This document shows positions 7,269 through 16,866 of a stretch of 37,957 bases of DNA, in pieces. The stretch comes from Stenoxybacter acetivorans DSM 19021 (GTDB lineage: Bacteria > Pseudomonadota > Gammaproteobacteria > Burkholderiales > Neisseriaceae): NCBI RefSeq assembly GCF_000745895.1, contig NZ_JQKE01000025.1, forward strand, positions 1 through 37,957, read 5' to 3'. The position numbers were made by a program, and so were the translations under genes. How positions within the stretch are numbered: the stretch's first letter is position 1; the number at the start of each line of letters is the position of its first letter. The notes beneath the pieces were generated by a model. The model saw only the letters and a list, made by a program, of their open reading frames with translations, was not told the DNA's origin and searched no databases.

Positions 7269-9950
7269 ATGCTGACCAAACTAGCAAAAAAAATCATCGG
7301 CAGCCGCAACGACAGGCTGCTTAAGCAATACCGCAAAGTTGTTGCCAAAATCAACGCTCGCGAAGCCGAATTACAAGCCTTAGACGACGATGCGCTGCGT
7401 GCCAAAACCGCTGAATTCAAACAGCGTTTGTCTGACGGAGCAACGCTTGACAGCTTGCTGGAAGAAGCATTTGCCGTGTGCCGCGAAGCCAGCCGGCGCA
7501 CTTTGGGCATGCGTCATTTTGATGTGCAGCTGATTGGCGGCATGGTCTTGCACAACGGCAAAATTGCCGAAATGCGCACAGGCGAAGGCAAAACCTTGGT
7601 TGCCACGCTGGCAGTGTATTTAAACGCGCTGGCAGGCAAAGGCGTTCATGTGGTAACGGTGAACGACTATCTGGCGCAGCGCGATGCCGCCACCCTTGCG
7701 CCTTTGTATCACTTCTTGGGTTTAAGCGTGGGTGTGATTATTGCCAATATGGATTCTCAGGAAAAACAAGCTGCTTACCACGCCGACATCAGCTATGGCA
7801 CAAATAATGAATTCGGCTTTGATTACCTGCGCGACAATATGGTGAATGATGTGCGCGAAAAAGTGCAGCGCGGATTGCATTTTGCCGTGGTTGATGAAGT
7901 GGATTCCATTCTCATTGACGAAGCGCGCACACCTTTGATTATTTCCGGTCAGGCTGATGACAATGTCAGCTTGTATCAAGTGATGAACCAAATTCCGCCT
8001 TTATTGCAGCGGCAAACCGCCGAGGACGGTGAGGGCGATTATTGGGTGGACGAAAAAGCCCACAGCGTATTACTCAGCGAAGCGGGGCACGAACACGCCG
8101 AAGCAATATTAACGCGCATGGGTTTACTCAAAGAAGGCGATTCGCTCTATTCCGCCGCCAACATTATGCTGATGCACCATTTAATGGCAGCATTGCGTGC
8201 ACACAGTTTGTATTTCAAAGATCAGCATTATGTGGTGCAAGACGATGAAATTGTGATTGTCGATGAATTCACGGGGCGTTTAATGGCAGGTCGCCGCTGG
8301 TCTGACGGCTTGCACCAAGCGGTGGAAGCCAAAGAGGGCGTGGAAATCAAGCGTGAAAACCAAACTTTGGCGTCTATCACTTTTCAAAACTATTTCCGCC
8401 TGTATCAAAAATTATCCGGCATGACCGGCACGGCGGATACAGAAGCGTTTGAATTTCAAAATATTTATGGCTTAGAAACCGTTATTATTCCCACCAACCG
8501 CCCAATGGTGCGCAAAGACTTAAACGACCAAATCTACCGCACCGCCGAAGAAAAATACGAAGCGGTGGTTGCCGACATCAAAATGCGGCATGAAGCCGGA
8601 CAGCCTGTTTTGGTGGGAACAACCAGTATTGAAAACTCGGAATTGGTGTCAGAACTGCTCAAAAAAGCGGGTTTGGCACACAATGTCTTAAACGCCAAAG
8701 AACACGCCCGCGAAGCCGATATTGTGGTACAAGCCGGCCGGCCGGGCATGATTACCGTTGCCACCAATATGGCGGGGCGCGGTACTGATATTGTGCTGGG
8801 CGGCAACATTAAACCGCAAATTGATGCCATTGCCCGCGATGACAGGCTGCCTGAAAACGAAAAAAAAGCCAAGATTCAGGCCTTGCAGCAGCAATGGCAA
8901 TACGATCACGACCAAGTCATCGCCGCCGGCGGTTTGCACATCATCGGTACGGAACGCCACGAAAGCCGCCGCATTGATAATCAATTGCGCGGCCGCTCCG
9001 GCAGACAAGGTGATCCCGGTTCCAGCCGTTTTTATCTGTCATTTGAAGACACTTTGCTGCGCCTATTTGCCTTAGACCGCGCCGCAGCCATTCTCAACCG
9101 CTTGGCGCCCGAACGCGGCGTTGCCATTGAAGCGGGCTTGCTCACCCGCCAAATCGAGGGCGCGCAGCGCAAAGTGGAAAACCGCAATTTCGATATGCGT
9201 AAACAAGTATTGGAATACGATGATGTTGCCAACGACCAGCGCAAAGTCATTTATAACCAGCGCGCCGAAATTTTGGAACACGAAAACATCGGCGAATGGG
9301 TGCGCGAAATCCGCCATGATGTATTGGTGGATTTGGTGGACACTTTTGTACCGCCTGACAGCATGGAAGAAGAATGGGACATTGTCGGCTTGGAACAAAA
9401 ACTCATCAGTGAATTCCACACCCACGCGCCCGTTGGTGAATGGCTGAAAGAAAATCCGTCGCTGGGCAACCAAGATATTCGCGACCGCTTAATTGCGCAA
9501 GTCGAAGCCGATTATGCCGCCAAAATCGAGCTGGTCGGACACGTTGCCATGCAGCAGTTTGAGCGCAATGTTTTGCTCAACATCATCGACAGCAAATGGC
9601 GCGAGCATCTGGCAGACATGGATTACTTGCGCCAAGGCATTCATTTGCGCGGTTATGCCCAGAAAAACCCCAAGCAGGAATACAAGCGCGAATCATTTGA
9701 AATGTTCCAAAACCTGTGGCAAAGCATTCAATACACCGCTGCCTCAATTTTGATTTCCGTGCAAGTTGAACCCAATCCGACAGAAGCAGCCGCGCCGCCA
9801 GAAACCGCGCCGCACGTTCCCGTTTTGTCGGCAGATGATGATTTAAGCCCGTCCGCTTTGGAAGCGCGCGGCATCGTTATTCACCGCAACGACCCTTGCC
9901 CCTGCGGCAGCGGTAAAAAATACAAGCAATGCCACGGACAATTGGCGTAA
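7269..9950 (+). CDS. secA: Protein translocase ATPase subunit SecA
   Basis: 893 residues. The motor ATPase that drives unfolded preproteins through SecYEG at the inner membrane. Seen: N-terminal [19 protein letters not shown], Walker A RTGEGKT at 103-109, [15 protein letters not shown], the Arg-rich helicase motif [19 protein letters not shown], and a C-terminal zinc/SecB-binding motif with C877, C879, C888 and H889. Length is normal. An in-frame ATG 51 bases earlier would add 17 hydrophobic/aromatic residues absent from SecA proteins, so 7269 is the start. It stands between the toxin graveyard and cmk, 44 bases upstream of the latter. Confidence 0.98.
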   Translation: MLTKLAKKIIGSRNDRLLKQYRKVVAKINAREAELQALDDDALRAKTAEFKQRLSDGATLDSLLEEAFAVCREASRRTLGMRHFDVQLIGGMVLHNGKIAEMRTGEGKTLVATLAVYLNALAGKGVHVVTVNDYLAQRDAATLAPLYHFLGLSVGVIIANMDSQEKQAAYHADISYGTNNEFGFDYLRDNMVNDVREKVQRGLHFAVVDEVDSILIDEARTPLIISGQADDNVSLYQVMNQIPPLLQRQTAEDGEGDYWVDEKAHSVLLSEAGHEHAEAILTRMGLLKEGDSLYSAANIMLMHHLMAALRAHSLYFKDQHYVVQDDEIVIVDEFTGRLMAGRRWSDGLHQAVEAKEGVEIKRENQTLASITFQNYFRLYQKLSGMTGTADTEAFEFQNIYGLETVIIPTNRPMVRKDLNDQIYRTAEEKYEAVVADIKMRHEAGQPVLVGTTSIENSELVSELLKKAGLAHNVLNAKEHAREADIVVQAGRPGMITVATNMAGRGTDIVLGGNIKPQIDAIARDDRLPENEKKAKIQALQQQWQYDHDQVIAAGGLHIIGTERHESRRIDNQLRGRSGRQGDPGSSRFYLSFEDTLLRLFALDRAAAILNRLAPERGVAIEAGLLTRQIEGAQRKVENRNFDMRKQVLEYDDVANDQRKVIYNQRAEILEHENIGEWVREIRHDVLVDLVDTFVPPDSMEEEWDIVGLEQKLISEFHTHAPVGEWLKENPSLGNQDIRDRLIAQVEADYAAKIELVGHVAMQQFERNVLLNIIDSKWREHLADMDYLRQGIHLRGYAQKNPKQEYKRESFEMFQNLWQSIQYTAASILISVQVEPNPTEAAAPPETAPHVPVLSADDDLSPSALEARGIVIHRNDPCPCGSGKKYKQCHGQLA
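8844..8855 (+). repeat. DNA uptake sequence inside secA
   Basis: Exact AGGCTGCCTGAA within the secA reading frame (codons for RLPEN). DUS are recognised by the ComP minor pilin during natural transformation. Confidence 0.8.
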
Positions 9951-9994
9951 TCCTGCGCCGGCTGCCTGAAAATCACATAATCAGATGATTCGCC

Positions 9995-10666
9995 ATGACC
10001 AAGACAGCAAATCTTGACCAAAAAGTCATCGCCATTGACGGACCGAGTGCCTCAGGCAAAGGCACAGTAGCGGCACGGGTGGCGGCGGCTTTGGGCTGGG
10101 CTTATTTGGACTCCGGTGCGCTGTATCGGCTCACCGCTCTGTACGCACAACGGCAAGGCGTGAGCCCTGAAAACGAATCGGCGGTGGCACAGCTGGCGCA
10201 GCAATTGCCGGTGCGCTTTACCCAAGAACACATTTGGCTGGACGACGAAGCCGTTGATGATGCGATTCGCACCGAAGAAATCGGCATGAATGCCTCTGTC
10301 ATTGCACAATGGCAATCGGTGCGGCAAGCACTATTGCAGCGCCAGCGCGATTTTTTAACCGATCAAGGTTTGGTTGCCGACGGGCGCGACATGGCATCGG
10401 TCGTGTTTCCAAATGCGCGTCTGAAAGTATTTTTAACCGCCGATGCACGCGTCCGCGCCGCGCGCCGCGCCAAACAGCTGGGACTGCCTGAAGAAGGCGA
10501 CGCATTTGACGGCATCTTGCGGGACATTGAAAAACGCGACGAAGCCGACCGAAACCGCTCGTTTGCACCGCTGCAAGCCGATCCCGATGCCAAACGGCTG
10601 GACACATCAGCTTTGAGCATTGAAGAAAGTGTACAAAAAGTACTTGATTGGTATCGACAAATCTGA
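9995..10666 (+). CDS. cmk: Cytidylate kinase
   Basis: 223 residues. Phosphorylates CMP and dCMP with ATP in pyrimidine nucleotide salvage and supply. Seen: P-loop GPSASGKGT at 16-24, YLDSGALYR (substrate-binding region), GRDMASVVFPNA and the lid segment RAARRAKQL, with RDEADRNRSFAPL near the end. Length fits the family. It precedes rpsA, the common cmk-rpsA-ihfB order of proteobacteria. A degenerate DUS (GGCTGCCTGAAAA) lies in the gap after secA. Confidence 0.97.
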   Translation: MTKTANLDQKVIAIDGPSASGKGTVAARVAAALGWAYLDSGALYRLTALYAQRQGVSPENESAVAQLAQQLPVRFTQEHIWLDDEAVDDAIRTEEIGMNASVIAQWQSVRQALLQRQRDFLTDQGLVADGRDMASVVFPNARLKVFLTADARVRAARRAKQLGLPEEGDAFDGILRDIEKRDEADRNRSFAPLQADPDAKRLDTSALSIEESVQKVLDWYRQI

Positions 10667-10680
10667 AATTCGTGTACAAT
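10654..10680 (+). promoter_or_regulatory. Candidate rpsA promoter overlapping the end of cmk
   Basis: TACAAT (10675-10680) with a weak TCGACA 15 bases upstream (10654-10659), 149 bases before rpsA. The leader is long and carries a DUS palindrome. Weak -35 and short spacing keep confidence low. Confidence 0.3.
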
Positions 10681-10725
10681 ACCTCGCTTTAATCCCCTGT
10701 TTGCCTGAGCAATGGCGGCAACCTT

Positions 10726-10737
10726 TTCAGGCAGCCT
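10726..10737 (-). repeat. DNA uptake sequence in the rpsA leader
   Basis: Exact DUS on the minus strand (reads TTCAGGCAGCCT on plus). The two bases that follow make TTCAGGCAGCCTGAA, an almost perfect palindrome, so it could fold in the rpsA leader RNA. Confidence 0.75.
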
Positions 10738-10829
10738 GAATGTATTTTTACGGCGATGACAGCCAAGGAATTCATCGCTTTTTTTAACCAACCTTTGTAT
10801 CCCTTGGCGGTACGTTTTGAGAAAACAGA

Positions 10830-12515
10830 ATGACTATGGAAAGTTTTGCCCAACTGCTTGAAGAAAGTTTCACCCTGCAAGAAATGAACCCCGGTGAAGT
10901 CATTACCGCGGAAGTCGTGGCGATTGACAATAATTTCGTTACCGTAAACGCCGGTTTAAAATCCGAATCACTGATTGATGTAAACGAATTCAAAGATGCA
11001 GCGGGCGAGATTGAAGTAAAAGTTGGAGACTTTGTTACCGTAACCATCGAATCCATGGAAAACGGCTTTGGCGAAACCAAATTATCGCGCGAGAAAGCCA
11101 AACGCGCCGCCGATTGGATTCGCTTGGAAGAAGCAATGGAAAGCGGTGAAATTTTATCCGGCGCAATCAACGGCAAAGTCAAAGGCGGCTTAACCGTGAT
11201 GATCGGCAGTGTCCGCGCTTTCTTACCCGGTTCATTGGTTGATGTGCGTCCGGTAAAAGACACTTCACCCTTTGAAGGCAAAGAGGTTGAGTTTAAAGTG
11301 ATTAAACTCGACAAACGCCGCAACAATGTGGTGGTTTCCCGCCGCGCGGTGTTGGAAGAAACATTGGGCGAAGAGCGCAAAGCCTTGCTGGACAACCTGC
11401 AAGAAGGTACTGTGGTTAAAGGCATCGTGAAAAACATCACCGACTACGGCGCATTTGTGGATTTGGGCGGCATCGACGGCTTGCTGCACATCACTGATTT
11501 GGCTTGGCGCCGCGTGAAACACCCGAGCGAAGTATTGGAAGTGGGTCAAGAAGTCGAAGCCAGAGTGCTGAAGTTCGACCAAGAGCGCAGCCGTGTGTCT
11601 TTGGGCATGAAACAATTGGGCGAAGACCCGTGGAGCGGTTTGGCTCGCCGCTACCCGCAAGGTACGCGTTTATTCGGTAAAGTAACCAACCTCACCGATT
11701 ACGGCGCATTTGTAGAAATCGAACAAGGCATCGAAGGTTTGGTACACGTATCCGAAATGGATTGGACCAACAAGAATGTTCACCCAAGCAAAGTTGTGCA
11801 AATGGGCGATGAAGTCGAAGTGATGATTTTGGAAATTGACGAAGACCGCCGCCGCATTTCTTTGGGCATGAAACAATGCCAGCCCAATCCGTGGCAAGAA
11901 TTTGAAGCCAATTACAATAAAGGCGACAAAATCAAAGGCGCGGTTAAATCCATTACCGATTTTGGTGTATTCATCGGCTTGCCCGGCGGCATTGACGGCT
12001 TGGTGCATTTGTCTGATTTGTCTTGGACAGACGGCGGCGGCGAAGAAGCTGTGCGTCAGTTCAAAAAAGGCGAAGAAGTGGAAGCCATGGTATTGGCAAT
12101 TGATGTTGATAAAGAGCGCATTTCTTTGGGCATCAAACAGTTGTCTGGCGATCCGTTCAGTAACTACATCGCCGTAAACGACAAAGGCAGCATGGTTAAA
12201 GGCGTGGTAAAATCACTTGATGCCAAAGGCGCAGTGATTACTTTAGACGGCGATGTGGAAGGTTATCTGCGCGCTTCTGAAGTGTCTAATGACCGCGTTG
12301 AAGACATTCGCAATGTGCTGAAAGAAGGCGACGAAGTCGAAGCCGTCATCACCACGGTTGATCGCAAAAACCGCAGCATCAATTTGTCGATTAAAGCCAA
12401 AGACGCCAAAGAAACCAGCGAAGCACTGCGCAACGTTACCGCCGGCAACGTCTCTGCCGGTACCACCAGCTTGGGCGACTTGCTGAAAGCCAAATTGTCC
12501 GGCGACAACGAGTAA
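10830..12515 (+). CDS. rpsA: 30S ribosomal protein S1
   Basis: 561 residues, the usual six-repeat S1. It binds mRNA leaders and the 30S platform to help initiation on weak ribosome sites. Seen: start [14 protein letters not shown], then repeated S1 OB folds with the signature [24 protein letters not shown]-like cores near residues 190, 275, 365 and 450, each followed by SLGMKQ or SLGIKQ, and an end [14 protein letters not shown] typical of neisserial S1. The ATG six bases downstream is an alternative start. ihfB follows after six bases, so the two are cotranscribed. Confidence 0.98.
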   Translation: MTMESFAQLLEESFTLQEMNPGEVITAEVVAIDNNFVTVNAGLKSESLIDVNEFKDAAGEIEVKVGDFVTVTIESMENGFGETKLSREKAKRAADWIRLEEAMESGEILSGAINGKVKGGLTVMIGSVRAFLPGSLVDVRPVKDTSPFEGKEVEFKVIKLDKRRNNVVVSRRAVLEETLGEERKALLDNLQEGTVVKGIVKNITDYGAFVDLGGIDGLLHITDLAWRRVKHPSEVLEVGQEVEARVLKFDQERSRVSLGMKQLGEDPWSGLARRYPQGTRLFGKVTNLTDYGAFVEIEQGIEGLVHVSEMDWTNKNVHPSKVVQMGDEVEVMILEIDEDRRRISLGMKQCQPNPWQEFEANYNKGDKIKGAVKSITDFGVFIGLPGGIDGLVHLSDLSWTDGGGEEAVRQFKKGEEVEAMVLAIDVDKERISLGIKQLSGDPFSNYIAVNDKGSMVKGVVKSLDAKGAVITLDGDVEGYLRASEVSNDRVEDIRNVLKEGDEVEAVITTVDRKNRSINLSIKAKDAKETSEALRNVTAGNVSAGTTSLGDLLKAKLSGDNE

Positions 12516-12521
12516 GTAATT

Positions 12522-12836
12522 ATGACTAAATCCGAATTGATGATGCGGTTGGCTGAAAGTTATATTGCCCGAAATCCGCAGACACAGCTGGTTGCCAAAG
12601 ACCTTGAGCAAAGCGTGAAAGTATTGGTAGATACAATGGTTCAGGCTTTATCTCAGGGCGAGCGGATCGAAATTCGCGGATTTGGCAGTTTTGATTTGAA
12701 TTACCGCCCTGCGCGAATCGGCCGCAATCCGAAAACCGGTGAAAAAGTAGAAGTAGAGGCAAAATACGTGCCTCATTTCAAACCCGGCAAAGAATTGCGC
12801 GAACGCGTGGATCAGTCCGTTGCACAGAAAAAATAA
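12522..12836 (+). CDS. ihfB: Integration host factor subunit beta
   Basis: 104 residues. Forms the IHF heterodimer with IhfA, bends DNA sharply and shapes promoters, replication and recombination. Seen: [12 protein letters not shown], the DNA-binding core [15 protein letters not shown], and the beta-arm [11 protein letters not shown] with the intercalating Pro70 after R68-N69. The C-terminal tail ([11 protein letters not shown]) is slightly longer than in E. coli. It follows rpsA by six bases and is closed by a strong hairpin terminator. Confidence 0.97.
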   Translation: MTKSELMMRLAESYIARNPQTQLVAKDLEQSVKVLVDTMVQALSQGERIEIRGFGSFDLNYRPARIGRNPKTGEKVEVEAKYVPHFKPGKELRERVDQSVAQKK

Positions 12837-12860
12837 CGCAATCTCTCGTTTATCTGACAC

Positions 12861-12890
12861 AACGCCGCTTTATGTAAGCGGCGTTTTTTT
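12861..12890 (+). terminator. Rho-independent terminator after ihfB
   Basis: Perfect 10-bp stem (AACGCCGCTT, 12861-12870, with AAGCGGCGTT, 12876-12885), five-base loop, then a run of T. It ends the cmk-rpsA-ihfB transcription unit, 24 bases after the ihfB stop. Confidence 0.9.
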
Positions 12891-12964
12891 GATGCGTTAC
12901 TGCACCTTGTGGTAATGTTTCGCCTATTTACATTAACAAACATATTTATTGCGCAATGAAATCT

Positions 12965-12987
12965 GCTTTTCAGGCAGCCTGAAAAGC
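12965..12987. repeat. Palindromic DUS (exact DUS on minus strand 12969-12980)
   Basis: GCTTTTCAGG and CCTGAAAAGC form a 10-bp stem around CAG; the exact DUS is on the minus strand. It has no T-run, so it is more likely an uptake signal or operator-like dyad upstream of zapE than a terminator. Confidence 0.7.
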
Positions 12988-13054
12988 GGAGCGATTGAAA
13001 ACCATTGAGTCATATTGATGATTAATGGCTAACCGCAAAAGAACCGATTGAGAA

Positions 13055-14212
13055 ATGACAAATCCCCTATTCACTATTCCCGATTTTCAAAATCACAGCC
13101 CTTTAACGTGGTATCAAGCCGCCGAACAGCAGCCGGGGTTTATCAGCGATACCTCTCAATTGCGCGCGATTAAAGTGCTTGATAAACTTTGGTCGGATTT
13201 AATGATGTTTAAACGCAAACGCAACCGCTTTTTGGGGCGCAGTTTGCGTTCACCGCAAACGCCGAAAGGTTTGTATTTTTACGGTGGTGTCGGGCGCGGC
13301 AAAAGTTTTTTAATGGACGCGTTTTACGGCTGCCTGCCATATCGGCGCAAACGGCGTGTGCATTTTCATGCGTTTATGGCAGACATTCATCATCGTTTGC
13401 AAAATCACAAAAGTGAAGCCAATCCCTTGCGGACGGTGGCAACGGAAATCGCCAATGAAGTGCGCGTATTGTGTTTTGATGAATTCCACGTCAGCGACAT
13501 TGCCGATGCCATGATTTTGGGGCGTTTGCTCGAAGGTTTGTTCGCAGAAGGTGTGGTGCTGGTCGCCACCTCCAATTACGCACCCGCCGAGCTTTATCCG
13601 CTCGGACAAAACCGTTCCGGCTTTTTGCCCACCATTGCGCTGATTGAGCACGAATTAACCGTATTAAACGTGGACGGCGGAGAAGATTACCGATTGCGCA
13701 CCCTCAGCCCTGCCGATGTGTTTTATGTACCGAACAGCGCGGAAAACGAAACCCGTTTGGCGCAATTGTTTTCACGCATGAATCACGGCGAAGCGGCACA
13801 AGCCGGCAGCATTGAGATTTACGGGCGGACATTACCGACACTCGGGCAAACCGACAGCAGTATTTGGTTTGATTTCGATACCCTTTGCCGAGGCTTGCGT
13901 TCACAGGCAGATTATTTGGTGCTGGCAGAACGCTTTCGTATGGTGTTTTTGTCAGGCATTGCGCGTTTATCCCAAACCGAGCGCAATGAAGCGCGCCGCT
14001 TAACTTGGTTGATTGACGTGTTGTACGATTACCGCGTCAAATTATGCGCCACTTGCGCTGTGCCGATTGATGAAATCTACACTGAGGGCGATTTTGCCAA
14101 TGAATTTACCCGCAGTGCCAGCCGTTTGATCGAGATGCAATCAGAATCCTACCTGGCTTTAGCACATTTAACGCTTGATGCGCCCAAAACAACGGCAGAA
14201 ACATCAAGTTAA
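13055..14212 (+). CDS. zapE: Cell division ATPase ZapE (AFG1 family)
   Basis: 385 residues. AAA-type ATPase that acts at the constricting Z ring in E. coli; the eukaryotic relative AFG1 works in mitochondrial protein turnover. Seen: Walker A GGVGRGKS at 77-84, HFHAFMADIHHRL, Walker B VLCFDEFHV around 138-146 with D142-E143, sensor-like VLVATSNYAP, and a C-terminal VDVLYDYRVKL block typical of the family. A 218-base gap with terminator and DUS palindrome separates it from ihfB, so it has its own promoter, which I cannot place with certainty. Confidence 0.92.
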   Translation: MTNPLFTIPDFQNHSPLTWYQAAEQQPGFISDTSQLRAIKVLDKLWSDLMMFKRKRNRFLGRSLRSPQTPKGLYFYGGVGRGKSFLMDAFYGCLPYRRKRRVHFHAFMADIHHRLQNHKSEANPLRTVATEIANEVRVLCFDEFHVSDIADAMILGRLLEGLFAEGVVLVATSNYAPAELYPLGQNRSGFLPTIALIEHELTVLNVDGGEDYRLRTLSPADVFYVPNSAENETRLAQLFSRMNHGEAAQAGSIEIYGRTLPTLGQTDSSIWFDFDTLCRGLRSQADYLVLAERFRMVFLSGIARLSQTERNEARRLTWLIDVLYDYRVKLCATCAVPIDEIYTEGDFANEFTRSASRLIEMQSESYLALAHLTLDAPKTTAETSS

Positions 14213-14260
14213 ATGGCATTAAAAGTATTAAAACACCCAAAATATTGATAAAATGATGTA

Positions 14261-14289
14261 TTGACTTTCCAATATTCCCGCCTTATGGC
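14261..14289 (+). promoter_or_regulatory. Candidate ndk promoter
   Basis: TTGACT (14261-14266), 17-base spacer, TATGGC (14284-14289). The -35 is near consensus, the -10 is weak. The leader to ndk would be about 145 bases, long for this gene, and contains a small open frame. Confidence 0.35.
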
Positions 14290-14365
14290 TGAACCCAGGT
14301 ATTCCGTGCGAATCGCAGCGGTGAAATGTCATAAGGGAAACGTGGTCAGAGAAACGGTGCAGTAG
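14285..14365 (+). other. Possible 26-codon leader ORF upstream of ndk
   Basis: ATG to TAG, 26 residues beginning MAEPRYSVRIAAV and containing CHKGN. No ribosome site is visible before it, and it overlaps the candidate -10 element. It may be chance; it could also be a leader peptide or gene remnant. Confidence 0.2.
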
Positions 14366-14442
14366 AATAAAAAATAATTCAACTGCATCAAAAAGCAAGT
14401 ATATTTCATTATCAACGTTACAAAACACTCGGAGCAAAACAC

Positions 14443-14868
14443 ATGTCTGTTGAACGTACCATTTCCATTATCAAACCCGATGCCGTTGCCAAAAACGTTA
14501 TTGGGCAAATTTACAGCCGCTTTGAAAACAACGGTTTAAAAATCATTGCAGCCAAAATGAAACACTTGAGCCAAGCCGAAGCCGAAGGTTTTTACGCCGT
14601 ACACAAAGCGCGTCCGTTTTTTGCCGATTTGGTAACATTTATGACCAGTGGTCCGGTGATGATTCAAGTGTTGGAAGGCGAAAATGCCGTTGCCAAAAAC
14701 CGAGAATTAATGGGTGCAACCAATCCGAAAGAAGCCGCTGCCGGCACTATTCGCGCGGATTTTGCCGAATCCATTGATGCCAATGCCGTACACGGTTCAG
14801 ACAGCCTCGAAAATGCCGCCATTGAAATCGCCTATTTCTTTGACGACAGCGAAATTTGTCCGCGTTAA
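14443..14868 (+). CDS. ndk: Nucleoside diphosphate kinase
   Basis: 141 residues, full length. Transfers the gamma phosphate between nucleoside triphosphates and diphosphates through a phosphohistidine. Seen: [15 protein letters not shown], then the catalytic His117 in NAVHGSDS, followed by [16 protein letters not shown] ribosome site (14431-14434) lies eight bases before the ATG. It is closed by a DUS-built terminator and precedes rlmN, the common ndk-rlmN order. Confidence 0.98.
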   Translation: MSVERTISIIKPDAVAKNVIGQIYSRFENNGLKIIAAKMKHLSQAEAEGFYAVHKARPFFADLVTFMTSGPVMIQVLEGENAVAKNRELMGATNPKEAAAGTIRADFAESIDANAVHGSDSLENAAIEIAYFFDDSEICPR

Positions 14869-14879
14869 AAATTTTCAAT

Positions 14880-14923
14880 TCAGGCAGCCTGCCCTGCTGT
14901 ATCTCAGGCAGCCTGAGTTTTTT
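14880..14923 (+). terminator. DUS-derived terminator after ndk
   Basis: TCAGGCAGCCTG (14880-14891) pairs with CAGGCAGCCTGA (14905-14916) over 12 positions with one central A-A mismatch, 13-base loop, then a T-run (14918-14923). The first arm contains an exact minus-strand DUS (14879-14890), the second an 11/12 copy. DUS arms serving as terminators are common in Neisseriaceae. Confidence 0.75.
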
Positions 14924-15004
14924 GCCTTAAACCGATTGTGCTCTGTTTAAAGAAAGCGAAAAGAAGCGGCGCAGTTGATTTAAGGCAAAAAAGACCGCAT
15001 ACCC

Positions 15005-16099
15005 ATGAAAACCAATCTACTCAACTACGACCTGCCCGCATTAACCGCCCATTTTGCCGCCATGGGCGAAAAGCCGTTTCGCGCCAAACAAGTGATGCGC
15101 CACATTCACTTGGGCGGCGCGGTGTGCTTTGACGATATGACCGATTTGGCAAAATCGCTGCGCGAGAAACTCACTGAACACGCAGATATTCACGTTCCCG
15201 CACTCATCACCGAACAACATTCAGCAGACGGCACACGCAAATGGCTGTTGGATGTCGGCACGGGCAATGGTGTGGAAACCGTATTCATTCCCGAAGAAAC
15301 CCGCGGTACTTTGTGTATTTCTTCACAAATCGGCTGTGCCTTGGAATGTACATTCTGTTCCACAGGCAGACAGGGTTTTAACCGCAATTTAACGGCGGCG
15401 GAAATCATTGGTCAATTGTGGTGGGCAAATAAGGCTTTGGGTGTTACCCCGAAAAATGAACGCGTGATTTCCAATGTGGTGATGATGGGCATGGGCGAAC
15501 CGCTGGCAAATTTCGACAACGTGATAACGGCGGTAAACATCATGCTTGATGACCACGGCTACGGGTTATCGCGCCGCCGAGTTACCGTATCAACATCAGG
15601 CATGGTGCCGCAAATGGACAAGCTGCGCGAAGCCGCACCCGTTGCTTTGGCGGTTTCTTTGCATGCCTCCAATGATGCCGTGCGCGACACGATTGTGCCG
15701 CTGAACAAAAAATACCCGCTGGCAATCTTAATGGCAGCATGCCGCCGCTATTTGGAAAAAGCCCCACGCGATTTTATTACATTTGAATACGTGATGCTGC
15801 AAGGTGTGAACGACGAAATACAACATGCACGCGAATTAGTGGCGTTGGTGCAGGACGTGCCGTGCAAATTCAATTTAATTCCGTTTAACCCGTTTCCGAA
15901 TTCGGGTTATCAACGCTCAAGCTCTGCACGCATTCAGGCATTCCGTGATGTTTTACAGGCAGCCGGCTTGGTGGTTACTGTGCGGAAAACCCGCGGTAAC
16001 GACATTGACGCGGCATGCGGACAACTGGCGGGGCAAGTACAAGACAAAACCCGCCGCCGGCAAAAATGGCAAATCTTGGAACGAAAGGAAGCGTCATGA
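15005..16099 (+). CDS. rlmN: Dual-specificity RNA methyltransferase RlmN
   Basis: 364 residues. Radical-SAM enzyme that methylates C2 of A2503 in 23S rRNA and A37 in some tRNAs. Seen: the CxxxCxxC cluster C111, C115, C118 ([13 protein letters not shown]), the SAM-binding [23 protein letters not shown], and the second catalytic cysteine C338 in DIDAACGQL. Length is normal. It overlaps pilW by four bases (ATGA), starting a tightly coupled operon pilW-rodZ-ispG. Confidence 0.97.
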   Translation: MKTNLLNYDLPALTAHFAAMGEKPFRAKQVMRHIHLGGAVCFDDMTDLAKSLREKLTEHADIHVPALITEQHSADGTRKWLLDVGTGNGVETVFIPEETRGTLCISSQIGCALECTFCSTGRQGFNRNLTAAEIIGQLWWANKALGVTPKNERVISNVVMMGMGEPLANFDNVITAVNIMLDDHGYGLSRRRVTVSTSGMVPQMDKLREAAPVALAVSLHASNDAVRDTIVPLNKKYPLAILMAACRRYLEKAPRDFITFEYVMLQGVNDEIQHARELVALVQDVPCKFNLIPFNPFPNSGYQRSSSARIQAFRDVLQAAGLVVTVRKTRGNDIDAACGQLAGQVQDKTRRRQKWQILERKEAS

Positions 16100-16866
16100 A
16101 AATAATCAGCTATTTACTTGCTGCTTGTGCTTTACTCACCGCTTGCAGCAGCGGCGGTCTGAAAGAACCCACCGCTGCCGAGCGATCAAAAGCACTGGCG
16201 CAAACCAAAACCCACTTGGCAATGGAATACATGAGAGCGCAAGACTACCGCCAAGCAATCGCTGCGGCGGAAGATGCGATTAAAAGCGACAACCGCTATG
16301 TTTACGCATGGCTGATGCGCGCCCAGATTTATCAACAGCTCAAAGTGGCAGACAAAGCCGATGAATATTTTCGCCACGCCCTGAATCTCGAACCGAATAA
16401 TGCCGAAGTGAATAATAATTACGGCTGGTTTCTGTGCGATTTGATGCAACGCCCCAACGATGCCATGGCATATTTTGATCGCGCGCTGGCAGACCCCACT
16501 TACCCCAACCCGGAAGTCGCCAACATGAATAAAGGCATTTGCAGCGGCCGTATGGGTCAATACGGCTTGGCAAAAGCCTATTTTGAACGCGCCATTGCCG
16601 CCGCGCCGTGGTTTTATCCCGTACAAAAAGAAATGGCCCGCAATGAACTGGCTTCAGGCAATGTACAAAATGCCGATTACTTATTCCGGCAATACCAAAG
16701 CCGCGTAAACGCATTAAATGCCGATGATTTATTGTTGGGCTGGAAAATTGCCCGTGCCATGGGCAAAGGGCAGGCTGCTTATGAATACGAAGCGCAATTA
16801 CGCACGCTTTATCCTTATTCGCCCGAATTAGAACAAATCTCTACAGGAACTGGAACTGCGCCATGA
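16096..16866 (+). CDS. pilW: Type IV pilus biogenesis lipoprotein PilW (PilF)
   Basis: 256 residues; ATG overlaps the rlmN stop. An outer-membrane lipoprotein pilotin that stabilises type IV pilus fibres and helps PilQ secretin assembly. Seen: signal peptide with lipobox LLTAC and lipidated C17, then tetratricopeptide repeats ([53 protein letters not shown]). Length and position between rlmN and rodZ match PilF/PilW loci of beta- and gammaproteobacteria. Relevant to natural transformation, in keeping with the many DUS in this window. Confidence 0.93.
   Translation: MKIISYLLAACALLTACSSGGLKEPTAAERSKALAQTKTHLAMEYMRAQDYRQAIAAAEDAIKSDNRYVYAWLMRAQIYQQLKVADKADEYFRHALNLEPNNAEVNNNYGWFLCDLMQRPNDAMAYFDRALADPTYPNPEVANMNKGICSGRMGQYGLAKAYFERAIAAAPWFYPVQKEMARNELASGNVQNADYLFRQYQSRVNALNADDLLLGWKIARAMGKGQAAYEYEAQLRTLYPYSPELEQISTGTGTAP

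Noticed and set aside
11265-11660. Minus-strand 131-residue frame in rpsA
   Set aside because: Antisense of repeated S1 domains; repeats on one strand create long open frames on the other.
12965-12987. Terminator at the DUS palindrome upstream of zapE
   Set aside because: No T-run on either side, and a strong terminator already follows ihfB 75 bases earlier.
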